A stretch of 39,315 bases of DNA, from contig JAEUJI010000251.1 in the NCBI GenBank assembly GCA_016794805.1, positions 1-39,315 of the forward strand, in the 5' to 3' direction. Positions 23,456-30,844 of the stretch are shown here, piece by piece. This DNA is from Gemmatimonadota bacterium. GTDB lineage: Bacteria; Gemmatimonadota; Gemmatimonadetes; Gemmatimonadales; GWC2-71-9. Position 1 is the stretch's first letter; the number at the start of each line of letters is the position of its first letter. Position numbers and translations under genes: made by a program. The notes under the pieces were generated by a model, which had not been told where the DNA came from, did no database searches, and saw nothing but the letters and a program-made list of their open reading frames with translations.

Positions 23456-24697
23456 ATGGCCACCCGTCCCCTCGGCATCGGCTTCATCGGCTCGGGCTTC
23501 AACGCCCGGTTTCACATGCAGGCCTTCCGCGCGGTGCGCGACTGCGAGATCCGCGGCGTGTGGAGCCCCAACCGCCGCAACGCGGAGAGCGCCGCCGGCT
23601 ACGCCCGTCAGCTCGATGTCGGCCCCTGCCGCCCCTATCGCTCGATCGCCGAGATGGTGGTGGACCCGGCGATCGACGCCATCTGGCTCTGCGGCCCCAA
23701 CCAGGCCCGGGTGGAAAACGTCGAAGAGCTGACCGACCCGATCATGCGGGGCCATGCGGAGCTGGCGGGGATCGCCTGCGAGAAGCCGCTGGCGCGGAAC
23801 ATCGCCGAGGCCAAGAGCATCTTCGGCATGGTGCGGCGCGCGGGGCTCAAGCACGGGTACCTGGAGAACCAGCTCTTCGCCCCGCAGGTGGAGGCGGGGC
23901 GCGCCCTGCTCTGGGCCCGCGGCGCGGCCACCACCGGCCGCCCCTACCTGGCGCGGGCCGCCGAGGAGCACAGCGGCCCCCACATGCCCTGGTTCTGGCG
24001 CGGCAATCTCCAGGGTGGCGGCGTGCTCAACGACATGATGTGCCACTCGGCGCTGGTCATCCGCCACCTGCTCACCCGCCCGGGGGACTCGCTCAGCACC
24101 GTCCAGCCGGTGCGGATCACGGCGCACATCGCCAGCCTCAAGTGGTCGCGGCCCGCGTACGCGAGGCGCCTCAAGGCGACGATGGGGAAGGAGGTGGACT
24201 ACGCCAAGCAGCCCAGCGAGGACTTCGCGAGTCTCCACGTGGAGTTCGAGACCAGCGATGGCCTCACCGTCCTCGGCGAGGCGACCACCAGCTGGAGCTT
24301 CGTTGGGGCGGGCCTCCGCCTTTCCGCGGAACTGCTGGGCCCCGAGTACTCGATGAGCTGGAACACCCTGGATGCCGGGCTCAAGCTGTTCTTCAGCCGG
24401 GAGGTGAAGGGGAAGACGGGCGAGGACCTGGTGGAGAAACAGAACGCCGAGACGGGACTCATGCCGGTGGTCGCAAATGAGGCAGCCGCATACGGTTACG
24501 AGGCTGAAAACCGCCACTTCGTCCGGGTCTTCCAGGGCAAGGAGGAGCCGCTCCTGACCTGGGACGATGGGCTCGACGTGGTTCGGGTCCTCATGGCGGC
24601 CTACCAGAGTGCGGAGCAGGGCAAGACCCTGAACTTCCCGCCGAAGGGGCTGGATTCGTTCATCCCGGCAGTGGCCAGGGGGACCTGGCGCCCCTGA
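23456..24697 (+). CDS. Gfo/Idh/MocA-family oxidoreductase
   Basis: A 413-residue NAD(P)-dependent dehydrogenase of the sugar/inositol type. The N-terminal Rossmann domain starts GIGFIGSGFNARFH (G-x-G-x-x-G pattern). The E-K-P motif of the family is at CEKPLARN, about residue 104. The C-terminal alpha/beta domain (about 135-400) includes the long sheet strand typical of the family (EFETSDGLTVLGEATTSW). The substrate is unknown. No signal peptide is present, so it acts in the cytoplasm, unlike the Tat-exported members often found in these phyla. The ATG is preceded by a pyrimidine-rich stretch. It is separated from the next gene by 176 bases with a hairpin. Confidence 0.9.
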   Translation: MATRPLGIGFIGSGFNARFHMQAFRAVRDCEIRGVWSPNRRNAESAAGYARQLDVGPCRPYRSIAEMVVDPAIDAIWLCGPNQARVENVEELTDPIMRGHAELAGIACEKPLARNIAEAKSIFGMVRRAGLKHGYLENQLFAPQVEAGRALLWARGAATTGRPYLARAAEEHSGPHMPWFWRGNLQGGGVLNDMMCHSALVIRHLLTRPGDSLSTVQPVRITAHIASLKWSRPAYARRLKATMGKEVDYAKQPSEDFASLHVEFETSDGLTVLGEATTSWSFVGAGLRLSAELLGPEYSMSWNTLDAGLKLFFSREVKGKTGEDLVEKQNAETGLMPVVANEAAAYGYEAENRHFVRVFQGKEEPLLTWDDGLDVVRVLMAAYQSAEQGKTLNFPPKGLDSFIPAVARGTWRP

Positions 24698-24744
24698 CTT
24701 CCGGCCCGGTCCTGGGCCCGGCACTACCCTTGCCCTTCTGATAT

Positions 24745-24769
24745 CCGGGGACCAGATCGGGGTCCCCGG
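24745..24769. promoter_or_regulatory. 9-bp perfect hairpin before the GGDEF-EAL gene
   Basis: CCGGGGACC (24745-24753), a 7-base loop (AGATCGG), GGTCCCCGG (24761-24769). It is 48 bases after the oxidoreductase stop and 105 bases ahead of the chosen ATG at 24874. No poly-T tail follows. It may be a terminator, an operator or part of a 5' leader. Confidence 0.4.
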
Positions 24770-24873
24770 GACCCCTAGAACCGGTGATCTATGCCACGGG
24801 CGTTGCATTCCGCCGCGCCCCGGGGAAAAGGTCACCGTGGCGCCCGCGCCACGGTGGCTCCAGTGGAGTCTTC

Positions 24874-27609
24874 ATGGTCGAGTCGAGCGCCACCGAACGC
24901 CCCGCCGGGGGAGAGACCGCAGCCGCGCGGCCGACCCTGGGAGTCTGGGGGGTGGCGACGGCCGTCTATGCGGCGCTGTATGTCGCGTTCGAGCGCTCCG
25001 GGGTCGGGAGCCCGCACCTCCGCGACCTCGTCAGCACGCTCGCCTTCCTGCCGCTCAACCTGCTGGTCGCCTCGCTCAACTACTTCGCCTCCCGCAACCC
25101 GATCCTGGATCCGGGCGTCCGCCGCGCCCTGCGGCTGCTGGCCGGCGGCGCCACCTCGGTGCTCATCGGCAACCTGATTTCGTGCGGGTACTACTTCACG
25201 CTGGGGGAGAGCCCCGCGGTCTCCTGGGCCGATCCCTTCTACCTGGCCGACTGCGGCTTCACCCTCGCCGCCCTGCTCTCCTTCCCGCTGGTGCGGCGCA
25301 CCCGGCTGGACGGCTGGAAGTTCGTGGTGGACGCCGCCACGGTGCTGGTGGGCGGCGGCATCGGGATCTGGTTCCTGGCCATCCGCCCCGCCGCGGGGGA
25401 GGCGCGCGGGTTCATCGAGGGGATGCTCGCGCTGGCCTACCCGATGGCCGGCCTGCTGCTGCTGCTCGGCATCACGATGACGCTCCTGCGCCGCCCCCTG
25501 GATGGCAACCGGCGGGCGTTCCACCTGCTGGTGATGGGCGTGGTGCTGAGCATCGGGGCCGATCTCACCTTTGACCTGATCCTGGCGGAGACCGGGGAGC
25601 GGGTGATGGCGTGGATCGATGCCATCTATCTCATCGTGTACATCCTGCTGGTGTCGAGCGCGGAGCTGTTCCTCCGCCATCCGATGCCGGCCGGCGCGGC
25701 GCGGCAGCCGGGGCGCACGCCGCGCACCCCCTCGAGCATCCTGCCCTACATCGCCATCGGCGCCACCTACGGCCTGCTGCTCGGCGTGACGATGCGGCCC
25801 TGGACCGACCCGGTGAGCCCCATCGCCGCGGCGGCGGTGGTGATCACCGCGCTGGTGGTGGTGCGGCAGTTCCTCACGGTGCGGGAGAACGTGCAGCTGA
25901 TCGCGGACGCGGCGGCGCGGCGCAACGAGGCCCGGTTCCGGGCGCTGGTGCAGCATGCATCGGACGTGATCCTGGTGGTGCGCGGCGACCTCACCATCCG
26001 CTTTGCCAGCCCTTCGGTGGCGCGGGTGCTGCACCTCGACCCCGCCGGGCTCTCGGGCCTCCCGGTGGTGGACGTGCTGGACCCGGCCGACCGCGAGGCG
26101 GCGCAGGCGTTCCTGCGTACGGCGCTCCGCACCCCCGGCGTGACCCCGCCGGTGGAGTGGCGCTTCGCGCGCCTCAAGACGGCGCCGCTCCACGTCGAGG
26201 TGATCGCGAGCAACCTGCTGGCCGAGCCGGATGTGCGCGGGCTGGTACTCAACCTCCGGGACGTGAGCGAGCGGAAGCAACTGGAGCAGCAGCTCACCCA
26301 CCTGGCATTCCATGACCCGCTGACCGGGCTGGCCAACCGCGCGCTGTTCCGCGACCGGGTGAGCCACGCCCTGGCCCTCTCCCGCCGGCAGGGCACCGCC
26401 ATCACGGTGGTGTTCCTCGACCTGGACGACTTCAAGCAGGTCAACGACACCCTGGGCCACGCCGAGGGGGACCGGCTGATCTCCGCGGTGGCGGAACGGC
26501 TGGAGGCGTCGGCGCGGAGCGCCGACACGGTGGCGCGGTTCGGCGGCGACGAGTTCGCGATCCTGCTGGAGGACCCGCCGGGGACGGCGGGCCACCCGGC
26601 CCTGGTGGAGCGGCTGACCAAGGCGATGGCGCGCCCCTTCCCGCTGGCGGGGAACGAGCTCTACGTCACCGCCAGCATCGGGGTGGCCACGGCCACCAGC
26701 GACGAGACCGCCGACGACCTGCTCCGCAACGCCGACATGGCCATGTACACCGCCAAGCGGCGCGGCAAGGGGCGGTGCGAAACTTACCAGTCCCACATGT
26801 ACGCCGACCTGCGGCAGCGGATGGAGATGGAGCTGGCGCTGCGCGCCGCCATCGAGCGCGAGGAGCTGCACCTCGTCTACCAGCCGATGTACGACCTGCG
26901 GACCCGCGCGCTGCGGGGGGTGGAGGCGCTGGTGCGCTGGGACCACCCGCGCTACGGCTCGATGCTGCCGCTGCAGTTCATCCCCCTGGCGGAGGAGACC
27001 GGGCTCATCGTGGACCTGGGGGGCTGGGTGTTGCGGCAGGCCTGCCGGCAGCTGAGCGTCTGGCGGGAGCAGCACCCGGCGGTGGCGCTTGACGTGGCGG
27101 TGAACGTCTCGAGCCGGCAGCTGCACGAACTCGATATCGTGCAGGACACGATGCAGGCCCTGGAGGAGTCCAAGGTGGATCCGGGCGCCGTGGTGCTGGA
27201 GATCACCGAGAGCGTGCTGATGCAGCAGACGGGTTCGGCCCAGGCGCGGCTCAAGCAGCTCAAGAGCCTCGGGGTGCGGATCGCGATCGACGACTTCGGC
27301 ACCGGCTACTCGTCCCTCAGCTACCTGCAGCGGTTCCCGATCGACATCCTCAAGCTGGCCAAGCCGTTCGTGGAGGACGTGGCGAGCGGTGACGACCGGG
27401 CGGCGCTGGCCCGCGCCATCCTGGGGCTGGGCCAGGCGCTCCGGCTGATGACGGTGGCGGAAGGGGTGGAGCGCGCCGACCAGTGCGCCGCCCTCGCCGC
27501 GATGGGGTGCGACCTGGGACAGGGGTACCACTTCGCCCCCCCACTCCACCCGGACGACATCTCGCGGCTGCTCGCCAAGGAAGGGCGGGCGGTGGGGGTG
27601 ACGGCGTAG
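24874..27609 (+). CDS. Membrane PAS-GGDEF-EAL c-di-GMP enzyme
   Basis: A 911-residue protein. The ATG at 24874 has GGAG five bases upstream (24865-24868); the frame extends upstream to a GTG at 24784 without recognisable signal. About ten hydrophobic segments cover residues 20-335. A PAS domain follows (about 352-465), then GGDEF (about 472-639, motif RFGGDEF intact near 556) and EAL (about 647-903, motif GVEALVRW near 684, with DDFGTGYSSLSYLQRFP). Both catalytic signatures look intact, so it may make and break c-di-GMP under membrane or PAS control, or one domain may be regulatory. The membrane part does not obviously match MASE1 or MASE2. It is the last gene of the same-strand run and converges on the DoxX gene 22 bases away. 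Confidence 0.93.
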   Translation: MVESSATERPAGGETAAARPTLGVWGVATAVYAALYVAFERSGVGSPHLRDLVSTLAFLPLNLLVASLNYFASRNPILDPGVRRALRLLAGGATSVLIGNLISCGYYFTLGESPAVSWADPFYLADCGFTLAALLSFPLVRRTRLDGWKFVVDAATVLVGGGIGIWFLAIRPAAGEARGFIEGMLALAYPMAGLLLLLGITMTLLRRPLDGNRRAFHLLVMGVVLSIGADLTFDLILAETGERVMAWIDAIYLIVYILLVSSAELFLRHPMPAGAARQPGRTPRTPSSILPYIAIGATYGLLLGVTMRPWTDPVSPIAAAAVVITALVVVRQFLTVRENVQLIADAAARRNEARFRALVQHASDVILVVRGDLTIRFASPSVARVLHLDPAGLSGLPVVDVLDPADREAAQAFLRTALRTPGVTPPVEWRFARLKTAPLHVEVIASNLLAEPDVRGLVLNLRDVSERKQLEQQLTHLAFHDPLTGLANRALFRDRVSHALALSRRQGTAITVVFLDLDDFKQVNDTLGHAEGDRLISAVAERLEASARSADTVARFGGDEFAILLEDPPGTAGHPALVERLTKAMARPFPLAGNELYVTASIGVATATSDETADDLLRNADMAMYTAKRRGKGRCETYQSHMYADLRQRMEMELALRAAIEREELHLVYQPMYDLRTRALRGVEALVRWDHPRYGSMLPLQFIPLAEETGLIVDLGGWVLRQACRQLSVWREQHPAVALDVAVNVSSRQLHELDIVQDTMQALEESKVDPGAVVLEITESVLMQQTGSAQARLKQLKSLGVRIAIDDFGTGYSSLSYLQRFPIDILKLAKPFVEDVASGDDRAALARAILGLGQALRLMTVAEGVERADQCAALAAMGCDLGQGYHFAPPLHPDDISRLLAKEGRAVGVTA

Positions 27610-27631
27610 CCACGCGCCGCCGGAGGGTTCC

Positions 27632-28054
27632 CTAGCCCCCCCGCTTCCCGCCGGACATCCGGCCGTCCACGCTCCATGGCCCCGCGCCCCACGCCGCAAA
27701 CAGCAGGAAGATGAAGCAGTAGAGCATGACCAGCTCCCCGCGGTTCTCCCACCAGAAGAACTTCCCGCTGCCGCCGGTGTGAATCCAGAAATAGGCCACC
27801 GCCATCTCGCCGGAAGCGAGGAACGCCGCCAGCCGGGTAAAGAGCCCGAGCGCGATGCACAGCCCCATGGTCAGCTCGATGATGCCGGCGGCGCCATACC
27901 GGCTCATCAGCTCCGCGGTGCCCCCATCGGGGCCGACCCCGCCGAACCAGCCGAAGATCTTCTGGGCGCCGTGGGAGAAGAACGCGAGCCCCGCGACAAT
28001 GCGGAGCGCCGCCTGGGTGTACGGGAGGTATCGTTCATGGAGTGGGGCGATCAT
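27632..28054 (-). CDS. DoxX-family membrane protein
   Basis: A 140-residue inner-membrane protein with four helices. The DoxX pattern is clear: ALRIVAGLAFFSHGAQKIFGWFGG at the N-terminus, then GIIELTMGLCIALGLFTRLAAF and AVAYFWIHTGGSGKFFWWENRGEL. The ATG at 28054 overlaps the upstream stop in an ATGA. Family members include the large subunit of archaeal thiosulfate:quinone oxidoreductase and MhqP/catechol-linked proteins, but most have no defined role. It is last in the minus-strand run of six and ends close to the convergent GGDEF-EAL stop. Confidence 0.92.
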   Translation of the reverse strand: MIAPLHERYLPYTQAALRIVAGLAFFSHGAQKIFGWFGGVGPDGGTAELMSRYGAAGIIELTMGLCIALGLFTRLAAFLASGEMAVAYFWIHTGGSGKFFWWENRGELVMLYCFIFLLFAAWGAGPWSVDGRMSGGKRGG

Positions 28055-28470
28055 CGCATGCTCCTCTTCGAGGGGGACGTTCGCGTCTTCCGGGTCTTCG
28101 CGGCCTTCACGGCCGGTGCGGCGAGCAGCCGCTTCGGGGCCACCAGCTGGTAACTGTCCTCCACCAGGCCGGCCAGTTCCTTCCACCGCACCCGCCGGTC
28201 GAGCCACACCCCCACCCAGCCGCTGGGCCCGACGTAAGGCGGCCGGAAGAACCGGTCGGGCGCGGCACCCACCATGATCTCCTGGTTGCCGGGTGCCGCC
28301 TTGAGCCACACCGCCGGCCGGCCGCCGCCATGATGATTCCCCGCGCTGGCGAACATCGCGAACAGCTTGTTGCGCACCCGGAAGGTTGGTTCGCCCCACG
28401 CCTCCACCTCGTGGGCCGCGGGGAGCGCCAGGCAGAGGGCACGAAGCCGGGGGAGCGGATCGGCGGTCAT
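28051..28470 (-). CDS. MmcQ/YjbR-family DNA-binding-like protein
   Basis: A 139-residue protein of the MmcQ/YjbR (DUF419) family. The fold core runs from RALCLALPAAHEVEAWGEPTF through a RVRNKLFAMF strand and VWLKAAPGNQEIMV to the conserved FRPPYVGPSGWVGVWLD. Structures of the family resemble a double-wing DNA-binding domain, but no activity is established. The last about 22 residues are a Lys/Arg/Ser/Ala tail encoded by degenerate repeats and are not part of the family core. It overlaps its neighbours at both ends by four bases (ATGA). Confidence 0.88.
   Translation of the reverse strand: MTADPLPRLRALCLALPAAHEVEAWGEPTFRVRNKLFAMFASAGNHHGGGRPAVWLKAAPGNQEIMVGAAPDRFFRPPYVGPSGWVGVWLDRRVRWKELAGLVEDSYQLVAPKRLLAAPAVKAAKTRKTRTSPSKRSMR
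28080..28114. repeat. In-gene degenerate repeat at the 3' end of the YjbR-like gene
   Basis: On the minus strand 28080-28114 reads as variations on GCGAAGAC (for example GGCCGCGAAGACCCGGAAGA) and codes for the basic tail KAAKTRKTRTSPSK. The unit is similar to the GCCAAGACC-type unit of the hairpin at 3930-3997. No inverted arm was seen. Confidence 0.55.
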
Positions 28471-28988
28471 CGGTCGGTGGGTATCAGCGCGGGCTCCGTG
28501 CGGGGGCCCGGCACGAGGGGACATTCGTGCTCCATGCGCTGGGCGATCTGGAGCCGGTTCTCCATGGCGCCGGACTGGGCCGAGATCCGCCAGGCGTACT
28601 CCCGGCGGGTGGAATCGGGGCGGGCGCCCTGCCTCACCGCCACCCGCCACTGGGCACAGTACGCGGGCAGCTCGACGTCGATGATCATCCGGGCGGTGAC
28701 CAGGCTGGCGAGGAACCCCTCGCAGCTCGCGAACGCCGCGGCCTGCCGCCGATGGACGTCTTCGTGGGCGTGCAGCTGCTCCAGCAGCAGGGAGTCGGTC
28801 ACGTCGGAGCGGAACCGGGTGACCGGCTTCCCCGCCTCACACGAGGTGATGCCGAGGAAGTCCTCAGGCGTGGCGGCGCGCTGGGCGGCGGCGGGAGCCG
28901 CGACGAGCGCGCACAGCAGGCCGGCGATTGCCAAGGGATGGAATGAGTGCAACGGCAGGGGCGGCCCCGGTGGTGGTTCCTGCTGCAC
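28467..28988 (-). CDS. Small secreted protein with HExxH motif
   Basis: A 173-residue protein starting at GTG 28988. A proline-rich N-terminus leads into a signal peptide (core LAIAGLLCALVAAPAAAQ). The mature part has four cysteines (C50, C89, C111, C156), suggesting disulfides, and H75-E-D-V-H79 in EQLHAHEDVHRRQAAAF, which is a zinc-metallopeptidase HExxH signature within a helix. A third ligand cannot be named; E90, 11 residues after H79, is possible, but only by position. I do not recognise the family. It follows the FG-GAP gene by 44 bases on the same strand, and its stop overlaps the YjbR-like start. Confidence 0.7.
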   Translation of the reverse strand: MQQEPPPGPPLPLHSFHPLAIAGLLCALVAAPAAAQRAATPEDFLGITSCEAGKPVTRFRSDVTDSLLLEQLHAHEDVHRRQAAAFASCEGFLASLVTARMIIDVELPAYCAQWRVAVRQGARPDSTRREYAWRISAQSGAMENRLQIAQRMEHECPLVPGPRTEPALIPTDR

Positions 28989-29032
28989 AAGCTAACCACG
29001 CTCGGGCGCGGCCGTGAGCGCCGGGTCGGCCC

Positions 29033-30844
29033 CTACTTCCGCAACAGGACCGCCCCGCCGCCGATCCCGCCCACCACGATCTCCGGCACGCCGTCGCCAT
29101 CGAGGTCGCCGACCGCAGGGGCGCTGATCGGCGGCAGGTCGAAGTGAACGGTTGTGTCTCGCGCGAACTGCGGAGCCGTCCGGTTCCCGGCGTTCCGGAA
29201 GAGCTGCAGCCCCTCGTCGTCCGAGCCCACCAGCAGGTCGAGATCGCCGTCGCCATCGAGGTCGGCGAGCGCCGGCGCGCTCCGCCGGCCCACATCAATG
29301 CCCCCGTAGGTCTCCGTCACCAGTACGAAGCGCGGCGCGGTGGGGGTGCCGTCGTTGCGGTAGTGATTGAGCGCGCCGGACGCCTCGCCCACCAGCAGGT
29401 CGAGGTCGCCGTCGCCATCGAGGTCTCCCAGCGCGGGCGTGGTGTTGCTGCCACGGGGGATGGTGACGAGGGCGCTGTCCACCAGCAGTCCGTCCCGGTA
29501 CCAGGCCACCGAGGCGCCGAAGCTCCCCACCAGCAGGTCCGCCCGACCGTCGTCATCGAGGTCCGCGCCGGTCGGCGCCAGGTGGTACGCCCCCGCGAGC
29601 GGCAGCTGGCCCGTCATCCGGAAGGCGGGCCGGCGCGCGGTGCCCACGTTCTCCAGCCGGTGGATGAGGCCGGTGGACCGGCGCAGCGGGTCGATCTTGC
29701 TGCCCAGCAACAGGTCGAGATCGCCATCGCCATCGAGGTCGAGGAGCGCGGGCACCGACTCGCTGCCGACATCCAGCACCGGCAGGAGCCGCCCCGTCCG
29801 CCGCGTGAACCGGCCGTCGGGGGACCCGGCGTAGTAGTGCAGGTTCACCACCGAGGTACGGTTGGGGTCGTACGCGCCGCCCAGCACCCCCACCACCAGG
29901 TCCTGCCGGCCATCGCCGTCCAGGTCGCCGAAGGCCGGCGCGTTATAGCCGCTGGTGACGACGGGATCCCCCGGAGGAAAGCGGACCGCCTCGGGGCTCA
30001 GCGCGGGCGCGGTGCAGCTGCCCTGGTTCTGGAACCAGAGCAGCCCCGCCTCGAAGAAGTCGCCCCAGACGAGGTCGTGATCGCCATCGCCGTCGGCATC
30101 CACGATCGCCATGGTGTTGGCGCCGTGCATGCTGCCCTGGCCGGTGACGATCGTGAGTCCCTGCCAGTGGTCGTCCGCCAGGCGGAACCGCGGCGTCCGC
30201 TCGCTCCCCTCCACCAGTTCATACCGCAGGATCACGCCGGTGACCCGGCCGATCAACAGGTCGGGCCGGCCATCGCAGTTGACGTCGCCCAGCTGGGGGA
30301 TGTTCTGACGATCGGCGAAGATCGGGGTGTCGTCACTGCCGCGCAGGGTGTCCGGCAGCGCCACGTACCGCGGCGCGGCGGCGGTGCCGTCATTCCGCAA
30401 GTACCGGAGGTAGCTGAAGGGCCATTCGGCCATGAGATCGAGATCGCCGTCCCCATCGAGGTCGGCGAAGCGGGACCATTCGCCGACATCGAGGCCGGCC
30501 CAGCGCCAGGAGAGGAGCGAGAAGGCGGGGAGTCCCTCCGCCGTCACTCCCTCGCGCCGGAAGCCGATCATCCGGCCGCCCCATTCATGGATGGTGAGGT
30601 CGAGCTGGCCATCGCCGTCGAGGTCCGCCAGCTGGGGCCGGGGGACGTTGAAGCCACCCACGAACGCGAGGGTGAGATCGCGGCCGGCGGAGTCCAGCAC
30701 CGGGAAGGGATGCACCACCGGCTGCCAGGCCGATACAGCGGCCGGGGGCGGGGGCGCGGCGGGAGCGGCAGCGGGCACCGGGGGCGGCGGGCTCCCGGCG
30801 CAGGCGATGAGCGCCAGGAGCGGCAGCAGGCCCGCCAGCTTCAT
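29033..30844 (-). CDS. FG-GAP/VCBS-repeat lipoprotein
   Basis: A 603-residue protein with a lipobox, LIAC (C15), so it is lipid-anchored in the envelope. After a Pro/Ala linker (about 19-40), ten repeats carry a D-x-D-G-D-G-type calcium loop, for example QLADLDGDGQLDL, AIVDADGDGDHDL, ALLDLDGDGDLDL and AVGDLDGDGVPEI. Together they should form one or two integrin-alpha-like beta-propellers. No catalytic motif is present. Family members bind surfaces, proteins or sugars, or serve as scaffolds. Several repeats are near-identical at DNA level over about 40 bases. The ATG overlaps the preceding stop in an ATGA, so it is coupled to the YVTN propeller gene. Confidence 0.9.
   Translation of the reverse strand: MKLAGLLPLLALIACAGSPPPPVPAAAPAAPPPPAAVSAWQPVVHPFPVLDSAGRDLTLAFVGGFNVPRPQLADLDGDGQLDLTIHEWGGRMIGFRREGVTAEGLPAFSLLSWRWAGLDVGEWSRFADLDGDGDLDLMAEWPFSYLRYLRNDGTAAAPRYVALPDTLRGSDDTPIFADRQNIPQLGDVNCDGRPDLLIGRVTGVILRYELVEGSERTPRFRLADDHWQGLTIVTGQGSMHGANTMAIVDADGDGDHDLVWGDFFEAGLLWFQNQGSCTAPALSPEAVRFPPGDPVVTSGYNAPAFGDLDGDGRQDLVVGVLGGAYDPNRTSVVNLHYYAGSPDGRFTRRTGRLLPVLDVGSESVPALLDLDGDGDLDLLLGSKIDPLRRSTGLIHRLENVGTARRPAFRMTGQLPLAGAYHLAPTGADLDDDGRADLLVGSFGASVAWYRDGLLVDSALVTIPRGSNTTPALGDLDGDGDLDLLVGEASGALNHYRNDGTPTAPRFVLVTETYGGIDVGRRSAPALADLDGDGDLDLLVGSDDEGLQLFRNAGNRTAPQFARDTTVHFDLPPISAPAVGDLDGDGVPEIVVGGIGGGAVLLRK
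29229..29735. repeat. Near-identical DNA repeats coding FG-GAP blades
   Basis: Starting at 29229, 29390 and 29704, about 35-40 bases repeat almost unchanged (CAGGTCGAGRTCGCCRTCGC followed by CATCGAGGTC on the + strand), each coding for an Asp-rich calcium loop. The low divergence points to recent duplication or gene conversion between blades. They are possible sites of recombination. Confidence 0.7.

Noticed and set aside
24832-27699. 955-codon minus-strand open frame opposite the GGDEF-EAL gene
   Set aside because: The composition is Arg/His/Gln/Pro low-complexity with no motif, while the + strand has PAS, GGDEF and EAL domains.
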